DNA from: Fluviicola sp.
GTDB lineage: Bacteria; Bacteroidota; Bacteroidia; Flavobacteriales_D; Crocinitomicaceae
Length of the DNA: 64,000 nucleotides
Assembly: GCF_039596395.1 (NCBI RefSeq)
Contig: NZ_JBCNJT010000002.1
Span: 124,001-188,000, forward strand
Reading direction: 5' to 3'
Part shown: piece after piece, positions 41,431 through 49,713 of the stretch
Position numbering within the stretch: the first letter of the stretch is position 1
Layout: each line of letters starts with the position of its first letter
Translations under genes and position numbers: made by a program
The notes under the pieces: model-generated
Database searches by the model: none
What the model was told of the DNA's origin: nothing
The model's input: only the letters and a program-made list of their open reading frames with translations

Positions 41431-43398
41431 ATGCCAAAACGATACTTGATCGTACTATTACTATTGTTGGTTTTTAAGCCTGCGAACGCTCAAAAAACTG
41501 ACCTCCAAAAACTTGAAGATTTAAAGCTCCGAATCAAGCAGGCAACCTATTACGACAGCGCAACAGTGTTTTCACTCGGTAAGCAATGCATTCAGCTGGC
41601 TAAAAAGCTCCGGAAAGAAAATGAGATCGGCTATGTTTACCAGTATTACGGAAGCTTTAATTACTACGCCAATAACCTGGATCAAGCCAAAAAGTATTAC
41701 GCCAAAAGTATTTCTGTCGGAGAAAAAACCAAAGATTACAAACTGATCAATTCGACCAAAATCAGGCTCAATTTTTTGACTTTGGACCAGGACGTTCTGG
41801 AAGCAGAAGACGGTTTTAAAGAACTGTTGAAAGACGCCAAAAAAGGCAATTACATTGAAAACCAGCTTGAAATTTACAATGGTTTCGGGATCATGTTCGA
41901 AGCCCGGCTCATGTACGACAAAGCCACCGAAAGTTACCTGCAGGGTTTGCGCATCGCTGAAAAGCATCACCAAAAATTCGCGACCGGTTACCTGCTCAAT
42001 AACCTGGCATTACTCAAACTAAAGGCAAAAAAATACAAGGAAGCCAAAAAAGACCTGGAACGAGCCCTGATCCTGGCAACCGAAACCAATCAATCGCGCC
42101 TGCGCCTGAATGTTCTGAACAATCTTGGACTGGTTACACGCGAAATAAAAGATTTCAAAGGCTCCATTGTCCACTACCAGCAAACCGTTGCGGACGCTAA
42201 GAAAATAGGTTTCCCAGCAGGAATTGTCGCAGCTTATATCAATCTGTCTTCCTCTTACCTGGACAACAAACAATTGACCGAAGCATCCAAAAGCAGTGAT
42301 TCCGCACTTGCTATTGTCAAAACCTACCGCGACCCGCTTTTCCTGATTAATACCTACCTGATCAGGGGATTGGTTTCCACCGAGCAAAAAGATTTTGCCA
42401 CCGCCAAACGTTGTATTGATTCGGTAGACTTATTCCTGAAATCATACAACGACCCGAATTTCCGGAAGGAATTGATCGGATTGCAATCCAAACTGGCATC
42501 TGCTCAAGGAAATTTCAAACAGGCTTATGAACTGGAACGCAAATTCAGCAGTTTATCCGACAGTATTCGCGAAGTCTCGAATGAAAACGAACAGATGCGC
42601 TTACAGACTATCTACGGGAAGGAACGTCTTGAAAATGCACTCACGGATTCCAAACAGCGTAACAAAATTCTTCGTACCAAAAGCGAATTGAAATCGGCCA
42701 ATTACCGTTTCACTTTCCTGGTCATTCTCTCCTTATTTTTGCTCGTCCTGGCAGCGATCTACATTTACAACGTGCAGAAATCCCGGAAAATAAAATCCGT
42801 TTTTTCGCAAAAATTAATTGAACAGATCGATGAAGAACGTTCGCGCATCTCCAAAGACCTGCACGACGATATCGGTCAAAGTCTGGCTGTTGTGAAATCC
42901 AAACTAAACCTGTTTTCCACCGGAAAAATTACGCAATTAGACGGTGTGGACAGCGAGATCGGCGACATCCTGGAACAAACGCGTGTATTGAGCCACCAGC
43001 TTCACCCGACGGCCCTGGAAAAAATAGGCCTGGAACGTGCACTGAATTCCATCATCGAGAAAACTCAGTCCGGAACAGACATGGTTTGTAATTTCGATTT
43101 CAATATTGAAGGAAAAGAGGTTGACCTGGAAACCAGTTCTCAGATTTACCGCATTATTCAGGAATGTATTTCCAACACCATCAAACATGCCCGCGCAAGC
43201 GCCTTGAAAGTAAGCGTGGAACGAAAAAATGGGGAACTGGTCGTACAATACCGCGACAATGGGATCGGCATTTCGGATTCCCAGGATAAATTGGGACTGG
43301 GACTTTTAACGATCCGGGAAAGAACAGCTATTATTGGCGGCAGGCTGGATTTAAAAACGGGCACTAACAAGGGAATTTCTCTCACAATAACTGTATAG
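41431..43398 (+). CDS. TPR-containing sensor histidine kinase (HisKA_3/NarL type)
   Basis: A 655-aa protein: signal peptide 1-20 (ending PANAQ), then about ten TPR-like helical pairs (about 40-370, e.g. YYGSFNYYANNLDQAKKYYAKS, LLNNLALLKLKAKKYKEAKKDLERA), a coiled stretch, one TM helix (about 427-448) and a cytoplasmic HisKA_3 domain with the phosphorylated His478 in SKDLHDDIGQS. The HATPase_c domain has an N box (IIQECISNTIKHA), RDNGIGIS and a GLGLLTIRER box. The periplasmic TPRs would sense protein or peptide ligands. The next gene starts on the base after its stop. Confidence 0.93.
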   Translation: MPKRYLIVLLLLLVFKPANAQKTDLQKLEDLKLRIKQATYYDSATVFSLGKQCIQLAKKLRKENEIGYVYQYYGSFNYYANNLDQAKKYYAKSISVGEKTKDYKLINSTKIRLNFLTLDQDVLEAEDGFKELLKDAKKGNYIENQLEIYNGFGIMFEARLMYDKATESYLQGLRIAEKHHQKFATGYLLNNLALLKLKAKKYKEAKKDLERALILATETNQSRLRLNVLNNLGLVTREIKDFKGSIVHYQQTVADAKKIGFPAGIVAAYINLSSSYLDNKQLTEASKSSDSALAIVKTYRDPLFLINTYLIRGLVSTEQKDFATAKRCIDSVDLFLKSYNDPNFRKELIGLQSKLASAQGNFKQAYELERKFSSLSDSIREVSNENEQMRLQTIYGKERLENALTDSKQRNKILRTKSELKSANYRFTFLVILSLFLLVLAAIYIYNVQKSRKIKSVFSQKLIEQIDEERSRISKDLHDDIGQSLAVVKSKLNLFSTGKITQLDGVDSEIGDILEQTRVLSHQLHPTALEKIGLERALNSIIEKTQSGTDMVCNFDFNIEGKEVDLETSSQIYRIIQECISNTIKHARASALKVSVERKNGELVVQYRDNGIGISDSQDKLGLGLLTIRERTAIIGGRLDLKTGTNKGISLTITV

Positions 43399-44058
43399 AT
43401 GAAAGTAATTTTAGCAGACGATCATCCTATTTTCAGAAGCGGCTTGAAATTCCTGCTGGAGTCTTCATTCGACCACGTGGAAATCCAGGCCTATGAAAAT
43501 GGCGCCCAGGTGATGGAAAATATTCCTTTGTTCAACCCGGATATTGTTTTGCTGGATATCGACATGCCTGTTCAGAACGGATTGGAAACCTGTTCCATCA
43601 TTCAGCAACAATACCCGGAACTTGCCGTGATTATCCTTTCCATTCACAAAACCACCGACATTATCAAACTTGCCTTTTACAACGGCGCGAGGGGATATTT
43701 AATCAAAGACAATACATCGGAAGAAATCGTGGAATGTATCAACTGGGTATTGGCAGGAAAAACGTATTTGCCGCTTGTTCTGAGAAATCAGCACGACAAA
43801 CGCGAAATTGATCCGCGTATGGACCTCATTACAGACGAGATCAATTCACTTACACCCACCGAATTAAAAGTTTTAAAGCTCGTCAGCAAAAAATACTCCA
43901 GCAAAGAAATCGCGAACCTGCTTTTCGTATCCCCGAAATCTGTTGAGAATTACCGCTCCCGGATCTGCAAAAAACTGAACCTGGACGCCCGGAATAACAG
44001 TTTGATATTATGGTGCATGGAAAATAAATTTCTATTGGATTCGGACCAACTTCAATAA
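43399..44058 (+). CDS. NarL/FixJ-family response regulator
   Basis: A 219-aa regulator. The receiver domain has the acidic pair D7/D8, phospho-acceptor Asp53 in LLDIDMP and Lys103 in GYLIKDN. The C-terminal LuxR-type HTH covers about 150-215 (LTPTELKVLKLVSKKYSSKEIANLLFVSPKSVENYRSRICKKL). The start codon directly follows the kinase stop (TAGATG), so the pair forms one operon. Target promoters are not visible; the adjacent structured spacer and the dcw genes are reasonable places to look. Confidence 0.95.
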   Translation: MKVILADDHPIFRSGLKFLLESSFDHVEIQAYENGAQVMENIPLFNPDIVLLDIDMPVQNGLETCSIIQQQYPELAVIILSIHKTTDIIKLAFYNGARGYLIKDNTSEEIVECINWVLAGKTYLPLVLRNQHDKREIDPRMDLITDEINSLTPTELKVLKLVSKKYSSKEIANLLFVSPKSVENYRSRICKKLNLDARNNSLILWCMENKFLLDSDQLQ

Positions 44059-44063
44059 ATTAA

Positions 44064-44210
44064 AAAATGTTCAAATGTTTCAGCCAAGGCTGATTCAAAT
44101 GTTTAAATTCTAATAAATCTCTTTGGCACTTGACCTCTTTGACTCCTTTAAACTTTTTTTGAACTTTCTTTTTGAACTTTCTTTTTGAACTTTCTTGAAC
44201 TTTCTCTAAA
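44064..44210. repeat. TTTTTGAACTTTC array plus CAGCC-AA-GGCTG hairpin
   Basis: Starts 6 bp after the response-regulator stop. AATGTTCAAATGTTT, then CAGCCAAGGCTG (44081-44092), then ATTCAAATGTTT; followed by four CTTTTTGAACTTTC-like tandem units (about 44156-44205). Same family as 4592, 5911 and 63916, in inverted orientation. Confidence 0.75.
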
Positions 44211-44214
44211 CAAC

Positions 44215-44631
44215 AAGAGATCCTGTTTCCTGCAGAATCTCTTAGTTTCGGGGCATAGTTGTGTGACCTAATTTAGTTTGAGCAGTAGCAAGCAGTGGTA
44301 TATAATCGTTTAATCTTTTCTGAATACAGCCGTAAGGGCCTGGTTCTGATACGCAACCTGCTCCCACTGGGAATATCAATCACTTAAGTGTGAATATAAC
44401 CAGTAGGAGCTTTATCGTTGCTTTGCAACAGTTCATGTGGTATCTCTCCATTTTCACCTCTTTAAAGAAGCGTCCACTACCAGGATGAACTGTTTGCAGA
44501 TGATTTAACGTAACATCTTGTTGTGTCACAGAACTAATACACAACGTAGAAAAAAAGTAGTAGTAGATTATTACGTGTCATCTATGCTTTTTAAAAATAT
44601 CCTTTCAGTTAAAGTTTACTTAGCAAATCTA
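44215..44631. ncRNA. Candidate structured non-coding RNA region (strand unresolved)
   Basis: About 400 bp with no gene but four strong hairpins: AAGAGAT/ATCTCTT (44215-44221/44237-44243); GCTCCCACTGG/CCAGTAGGAGC (44360-44370/44400-44410, one mismatch); GCAACAGTTCAT/ATGAACTGTTTGC (44425-44436/44485-44497); GTTGTGT/ACACAAC (44520-44526/44539-44545). Plus strand: TTTG (44277-44280), a 20-bp spacer, then TATAATCG. Minus strand: a perfect -7 box TAGATTTG (44624-44631), with the first hairpin as a possible end. I could not match it to RNase P, tmRNA, SRP or 6S by eye. Confidence 0.4.
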
Positions 44632-44740
44632 GATTTACAAAAGCATATATTTAAGAGGGCTGCCCCCTCAAAAATTAGTTACTAAATTTTAGTACGATTA
44701 ATTTACAACAATATCAGGTGATATTGTTTAAAAACAAACA

Positions 44741-45547
44741 TCAAAGCGTGTCACGCAAATAGGTGCATACCACTTGGTTGCGGTATTTGAGGTTGATAGT
44801 CTTGTATTTATTCCATCCCACATATGGAAGGCCATTCGTGTAGAAAACGACGAGTTTTTTTAATTTTTCGCTCACATCCCGTTCGGAAGGAGCCGGACCT
44901 AAAACGATGCGCTGGGCACCTACCCTCGGAATCAGGATAAAATCTCCCCAACGATCGCGGTGCACCTGGCTGATTTGCGCGCTCAAGAACTGGTTTTCGT
45001 GAATTACTTTTGCAATGTGGAAGATTTCGTCCAAACTGCGCTCATTCTTTAATTTCGGATCAGCTTCGATATCGCTTACAAGTAATGTATCGGATTTATC
45101 TTTGATATTTCCCGTAAAAACAAGAATTCGGGCGGTAAAATTCGGAGTCGGGTCCATGGTAGCTCCTTTGGCATCCACATAAAAACTTTCACCGAATTGA
45201 TTGAAAATACGCGCATACGGCTGTCTTACCTTCAATTTAATTCCCCAGTTCCCTCCCAATTGCTTAAAGACATTGACTTCCTCCACCTCGTGCATTTTGC
45301 GGATGTGTTCTTCAATTGCCTTTGTATTGAGGTTTTTCATTAACTGGTTCGGGTAGAAAAGATTGAGGCGTTTGAGACGGACAAGCAATTCGCTTTCTGT
45401 CAAAAATGCATTTTCATCTACTACGGAAATGGAAATATTGGGCTCCTGAACAATTGCTTCATCCTGGTTTTTACGCGCCAAAAACAGCACCGCAATGATG
45501 GCAACAGCAAACAAGGCCCAAGCTACTATTTTCAGTTTCCCTTTCAA
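44741..45547 (-). CDS. ftsQ: Cell division protein FtsQ
   Basis: A 268-aa bitopic protein: short cytoplasmic end, TM about 6-24, then a periplasmic POTRA domain (ISISVVDENAFLTESELLVRL, then EEHIRKMHEVEEVNVFKQLGGNWGIKLKVRQPYARIF) and a beta domain. It links FtsB/FtsL with the septal synthase. The start appears to be TTG at 45547, just after the murC stop (2-bp spacing); no ATG is available before the TM segment. It is the last gene of the mraZ-to-ftsQ block and is separated from ftsA by 4.2 kb. Confidence 0.9.
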   Translation of the reverse strand: MKGKLKIVAWALFAVAIIAVLFLARKNQDEAIVQEPNISISVVDENAFLTESELLVRLKRLNLFYPNQLMKNLNTKAIEEHIRKMHEVEEVNVFKQLGGNWGIKLKVRQPYARIFNQFGESFYVDAKGATMDPTPNFTARILVFTGNIKDKSDTLLVSDIEADPKLKNERSLDEIFHIAKVIHENQFLSAQISQVHRDRWGDFILIPRVGAQRIVLGPAPSERDVSEKLKKLVVFYTNGLPYVGWNKYKTINLKYRNQVVCTYLRDTL

Positions 45548-45548
45548 T

Positions 45549-46913
45549 TTAATTCTTTTCCAATAGTTGCTTCAATTGCGGAACAATGCGATCAATATCG
45601 CCTGCCCCGATCGTTAAAATAACTCCTTCCCGAATAGAGTTCGCAAATTCGAGAACTTGCTCCGGAGTTTTCAAACTGGCATTTTTCCCGATCTTACGTA
45701 CCAATTCATCACTCGTAACTCCCGGAATAGGTTCTTCACGCGCCGGATAGATCGGCATGATGATCGCTTCATCCAATTTCCCCAATTCTTCTACAAATCC
45801 TTCTTCGAAATCCCGTGTGCGGGAAAACAAATGCGGCTGAAAAATACCAACCACTTTTTTATCCGGGTAAAGTAACCGGATGGAAGAAACAAGTGCCGCA
45901 ATTTCGGTAGGATGATGCGCGTAATCGTCGATATAAACCAACTTCTCCGTTCGTACTTGGTATTCAAAACGTCTTTTGACCCCTTTGAAATCCTGCAGTC
46001 CGGAACGGATTTCCGCTTCCGAAAGCCCCAATTCTTTGCACATTGCTGCAACAGCCAGTGCATTTTCTGCATTGTGAATTCCCGGCAAACCTAAAACCAC
46101 ATCCTTCCACACCTCGTTTTCAAAATGAACATTCATCAAAAAACGGCCATTTTCATAGTGCAATCCGGTTCCGTATACTTGCGCATCCGGCTGATCGATT
46201 CCATAGGAAATTCCCTGAAATCCGGTTTGTTTGAGCGGAAGCCCGTATTTGTAGATCAATAGCTGATTTTCTTTGTGCTTATCGGCGTATTCCTGGAACC
46301 CTTCAATAAACGATTCGGTAGTTCCGTAAATATCCAGATGGTCCGGGTCCATTGCCGTAATAATACTTGCATAGGGTTTCAAACGCAGAAAAGAACGGTC
46401 AAATTCATCCGCTTCGATCACCGAATAGTCGGCAGAAGCATTCACCAAAACATTCGAATTGAAATTGGAAGAAATTCCTCCCAAAAATGCAGAACATTTC
46501 AAATGCGACTGACTCAATACATAAGCTAACATAGTCGAAGTGGTTGTTTTGCCATGTGTACCGGCAACACCCAATCCTTTACTCGTTTGCGTGATCAAAC
46601 CGAGCACCTCGCTGCGTTTTAAAACGGGATGATTTTTCTGAACATATACCAACTCTCCCATATTTTTTGGAATGGCGGGAGTGTAAACAACTAGGGTAGA
46701 ATCCGTGTTTTGGTACTCAGCAGGAATGTTCTCCCCCAAATCTTCGAAATGGATGGCAATGCCTTCCGCCTGCAATTCATCCGTTAAAGGTGAAGGCGTT
46801 TTATCGTAACCGGCCACATCAAAGCCCTTTGCTTTGAAATAACGCGCCAGTGCCGACATCCCGATTCCGCCGATGCCTATGAAATAAAAGCGTTTAATAT
46901 TATCCAATTTCAT
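45549..46913 (-). CDS. murC: UDP-N-acetylmuramate--L-alanine ligase
   Basis: A 454-aa Mur ligase that adds L-Ala to UDP-MurNAc. N-terminal FIGIGGIGMS (about 11-20), ATP loop GTHGKTTT (118-125), EADEFDRSFL and the DDYAHHPTEI motif (conserved in MurC) are present. ATG 46913 is preferred; the longer frame would include the dispersed hairpin element at 46928-46955. Spacing to murG is 38 bp, the loosest junction of the block apart from murE-mraY. Confidence 0.97.
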   Translation of the reverse strand: MKLDNIKRFYFIGIGGIGMSALARYFKAKGFDVAGYDKTPSPLTDELQAEGIAIHFEDLGENIPAEYQNTDSTLVVYTPAIPKNMGELVYVQKNHPVLKRSEVLGLITQTSKGLGVAGTHGKTTTSTMLAYVLSQSHLKCSAFLGGISSNFNSNVLVNASADYSVIEADEFDRSFLRLKPYASIITAMDPDHLDIYGTTESFIEGFQEYADKHKENQLLIYKYGLPLKQTGFQGISYGIDQPDAQVYGTGLHYENGRFLMNVHFENEVWKDVVLGLPGIHNAENALAVAAMCKELGLSEAEIRSGLQDFKGVKRRFEYQVRTEKLVYIDDYAHHPTEIAALVSSIRLLYPDKKVVGIFQPHLFSRTRDFEEGFVEELGKLDEAIIMPIYPAREEPIPGVTSDELVRKIGKNASLKTPEQVLEFANSIREGVILTIGAGDIDRIVPQLKQLLEKN

Positions 46914-46927
46914 TTTATTGTCGTTTT

Positions 46928-46955
46928 GTAGGGACACGATACGTCGCGTCCCTAC
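46928..46955. repeat. GTAGGGAC-GTCCCTAC hairpin at the murG/murC junction
   Basis: Arms GTAGGGAC (46928-46935) and GTCCCTAC (46948-46955) enclose a 12-nt ACGATACGTCGC loop. The murG stop codon lies inside the right arm. I recall similar GTAGGG...CCCTAC hairpins as dispersed repeats in several phyla. Confidence 0.7.
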
Positions 46956-48055
46956 GCCAGATTTTCAATCACATCCACAATATCCGCGGTGGCATTCGGT
47001 TTTGCCATGCGTTTGATTGCAACACGCAATTCATTCATTTTATTGTCGTCATTCAGGACCTGGATTGCTCCTGAAATCAATTGTTCTTTTGCCACATCAT
47101 CCTTGATCAGGATGGCTGCCCGGTTCTTCACCAATGCCATGGCATTTTTTGTCTGATGATCTTCAGACACATTCGGAGACGGAACCAGAATCGTTGGTTT
47201 TCCTACGATGCACAATTCCGAAATGGACAATGCACCCGCACGTGAAACGATCACATCCGCCACTCCGTAAGCCGCATCCATTCGTGCAATGAAATCCGTA
47301 AGGTAAACCGGAGCTTTCTTCCGAATCTCCAATTCCTTTTTCATGTCTTCGAAATAGTATTTTCCGCATTGCCACAACACTTGCACATTTGCTGCTTCCA
47401 GATCAGTCAGTGCGTGAAGAACTCCTTCATTCAGAGTCCGCGCGCCCAAACTTCCCCCCATCACCAAAATGGTCCGTTTGGAAGGGTCCAATGCCGGAAA
47501 TTCGTTGAATGCTTCTTCTTTACTGATCGATGCGCGATTCAACTCTTCGCGAACCGGGTTTCCGGTCAAACGGATCGTTGCCGGAGGAAAAACACCTTCC
47601 AAACCTTCGTAAGCCGTACAAACCGCCTTCACTTTTTTGGAAAGAAGACGATTGGTTTTTCCCGGATAGGAATTCTGCTCCTGGATCAGCGTGGGAATTC
47701 CCAAGCGCTGCGCCATTTTTAAAGTCGGGCCGCTGGCATAACCGCCCACACCGATCACCACTTCCGGCTTGAAGTCTTTTAAAATATTTTTCGCCTGCGA
47801 CAAACTTTTCATCAATTTAAACGGAAGCGCCAGGTTTTTCACCGTCAGTTTTCGCTGTAAACCAACGATCGGTAAACCGACAATTTTGTATCCTGCTGCG
47901 GGAACTTTTTCCATTTCCATTTTTCCTTCCGCTCCCACGAAAAGGATTTCCGCATCCGGATTGCGTTTCTTAATCTCGTTTGCAATGGCTAGTGCAGGAA
48001 AGATATGTCCTCCCGTTCCACCGCCCGATATCACTATTTTCTTCAATTCTTTCAT
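46952..48055 (-). CDS. murG: Undecaprenyl-PP-MurNAc-pentapeptide GlcNAc transferase
   Basis: A 367-aa GT28 enzyme converting lipid I to lipid II on the inner face of the membrane. SGGGTGGHIFPA (10-21) is the first glycine loop; GVGGYASGP, the IQEQNSYPG motif and the UDP-binding SRAGALSISEL stretch are all present. It overlaps ftsW by 4 bp (ATGA). The last codons run into a dispersed hairpin repeat. Confidence 0.97.
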   Translation of the reverse strand: MKELKKIVISGGGTGGHIFPALAIANEIKKRNPDAEILFVGAEGKMEMEKVPAAGYKIVGLPIVGLQRKLTVKNLALPFKLMKSLSQAKNILKDFKPEVVIGVGGYASGPTLKMAQRLGIPTLIQEQNSYPGKTNRLLSKKVKAVCTAYEGLEGVFPPATIRLTGNPVREELNRASISKEEAFNEFPALDPSKRTILVMGGSLGARTLNEGVLHALTDLEAANVQVLWQCGKYYFEDMKKELEIRKKAPVYLTDFIARMDAAYGVADVIVSRAGALSISELCIVGKPTILVPSPNVSEDHQTKNAMALVKNRAAILIKDDVAKEQLISGAIQVLNDDNKMNELRVAIKRMAKPNATADIVDVIENLA

Positions 48056-49227
48056 GCAAAAACAGGTTCAGATTCCACACTATTTTTCTCTTCTTGTTTC
48101 TGGGCAACTCCCTGCACAATCCCGATTCCCACACAAGCCATGATCATCGCAGATCCTCCCATTGCCAGGAATGGCATGTTTTGACCCGTAACCGGGAAAA
48201 TTCCCGTGCACACCATCATATTTACAGCCGCCTGGGAAAGCAATAAAATCCCGATTCCTAAACAGACGTAGGTTTCAAACAGGTTTTCGGCCCGGAGTGC
48301 TATCCGCATGATGCGATAGAGCAAAATGAGGTAAAACAACACGAGTATGATGGCGAAAAACGATCCGAATTCCTCCACAAACGATGCATAGAAAAAATCT
48401 GCATAAGCTTCCGGGATGAACTCTTTTACTTTTCCTTTCCCGATTCCCTGACCGAAGAAACCACCTAGGTAAATCGCCTGTTCAGCGTTATTCGCCTGCA
48501 AGTTTCCTGCCTGATCAATGTCCCCGCTGTTTTCATACCGGTTTGAGATCCGGTTCATCCACGTATCGTATCGCGGAAGAATATTCAATTCCGGCAAGGC
48601 TTTGTGCAAACCAACTGCCATGACGAACAACAGGATTCCGGCAAAAATGACCGAAAACAATTTCGAAAAAGGAACTCTTCCGAGGAAAAGCAAGGTAAAG
48701 CTGATCATAAACAGAATGGCAGCCGTTGAAAAGTTATCCTTAACAATCAACCCACAAATAATAACTATCGGTGCCATTACCGGTAAAAAGCCTTTTTTCC
48801 AATCGTTCATTTCGTCCTTTTTCTTCACCAGCATGCGTGAAACATAAATCAATAAAGCGAGCTTGGCAAAATCGGAAGACTGGAAGGTCAACCCCACAAA
48901 AGGGATCTTCACCCATCGACCCGCCTCGTTTACTTTCGTACCGAAGAAAAGCGTGAAAATCAATAAGGCAATCGAGCCGTAATAAATAATCTTAGACATT
49001 TTGGAAATGTACATCGGGTCGCGCTTATGCACCCAGTACATGGCCAAAACAGCCAACAAAATGTATATAAAATGCTTGAATAAGTATTTAAATGGCGTTC
49101 CACCCTCGATCTTCACAAGGATCGGGACAAAACTGTACACAGAAACCAATGAGAAGCCAAGCAAAATGAGTGTAATTACCCAGATTACCAAGTCTCCTTT
49201 AAAATGCTTTCTTAGAAACTGTACCAT
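48052..49227 (-). CDS. ftsW: Septal peptidoglycan glycosyltransferase FtsW
   Basis: A 391-aa SEDS protein with about ten TM helices. The long periplasmic loop has YLGGFFGQGIGKGKVKEFIPEAYADFFYASFVEEFG, which includes the conserved Asp needed by SEDS transglycosylases. It works with FtsI/PBP on lipid II. The N-terminus (FLRKHFKGDLVIWVITLILLGFSLVSVYS) is typical. It lies between the unknown 155-aa gene (7 bp) and murG (4-bp overlap). Confidence 0.96.
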   Translation of the reverse strand: MVQFLRKHFKGDLVIWVITLILLGFSLVSVYSFVPILVKIEGGTPFKYLFKHFIYILLAVLAMYWVHKRDPMYISKMSKIIYYGSIALLIFTLFFGTKVNEAGRWVKIPFVGLTFQSSDFAKLALLIYVSRMLVKKKDEMNDWKKGFLPVMAPIVIICGLIVKDNFSTAAILFMISFTLLFLGRVPFSKLFSVIFAGILLFVMAVGLHKALPELNILPRYDTWMNRISNRYENSGDIDQAGNLQANNAEQAIYLGGFFGQGIGKGKVKEFIPEAYADFFYASFVEEFGSFFAIILVLFYLILLYRIMRIALRAENLFETYVCLGIGILLLSQAAVNMMVCTGIFPVTGQNMPFLAMGGSAMIMACVGIGIVQGVAQKQEEKNSVESEPVFA

Positions 49228-49234
49228 GTTTTAC

Positions 49235-49702
49235 TTATTGATGTAGCTTAACAAAGTTCTCGAAAACCTCCATTTTTGTTTTCCACTCATTGCCCTGAAC
49301 GGTGAAGAGCAGAATATGTCTTGCCTGCTTCGTCCTCTTTAAAAATTCCAATGCATCTTCCAGCGAATCAGTTCCTGTAACCAAAGGCATTTGGGAAATG
49401 ATATCGGATGGAATGGAAAGCTGTGGATTATCGAACTGTGCGCACCACTGAACGGAACGCAAGGTCTCAGGATCCACCTGGGCCATTTCCTGGATATTAT
49501 ACTCATTCGCCAACCAGAATACCGGAAACGGGAAAGTCGAAATGGTTGCGGAAAGTTCAACAACAGCCGGTTTGTACCAGGTAAATACATCCATTCCCCA
49601 CAATTTACCCAAGGGCCGCAGGGACATGCGCTCCGCCGCATCCAGTGACTCTTTACGGGCCTGGAGCAGTTGAGCCTGCTGATCAACTTTTTTAATTTCC
49701 AT
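49235..49702 (-). CDS. Unknown soluble protein inside the dcw cluster
   Basis: A 155-aa protein I do not recognise. It has no signal peptide or TM helix. Residues 1-28 are helical and charged (QAQLLQARKESLDAAERM); the middle is rich in Trp/Phe/Pro (KLWGMDVFTWYKP, STFPFPVFWLANEY); the end, TGTDSLEDALEFLKRTKQ followed by ARHILLFTVQGNEW, has a helix-strand pattern that faintly recalls the last domain of Mur ligases. It sits 11 bp after murD and 7 bp before ftsW, fully embedded in the operon, so a role in wall precursor synthesis or division is likely by context only. Confidence 0.8.
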   Translation of the reverse strand: MEIKKVDQQAQLLQARKESLDAAERMSLRPLGKLWGMDVFTWYKPAVVELSATISTFPFPVFWLANEYNIQEMAQVDPETLRSVQWCAQFDNPQLSIPSDIISQMPLVTGTDSLEDALEFLKRTKQARHILLFTVQGNEWKTKMEVFENFVKLHQ

Positions 49703-49713
49703 GACGCATTGAT

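Noticed and set aside
44215-44631. RNase P RNA, tmRNA or SRP RNA as identity of the structured region
   Set aside because: No GGAAAGTCC-type RNase P core, no tmRNA tag frame or tRNA-like CCA end, and no SRP GGAAG/GCAGC apical loop was found on either strand. A divergent 6S-like RNA remains open.
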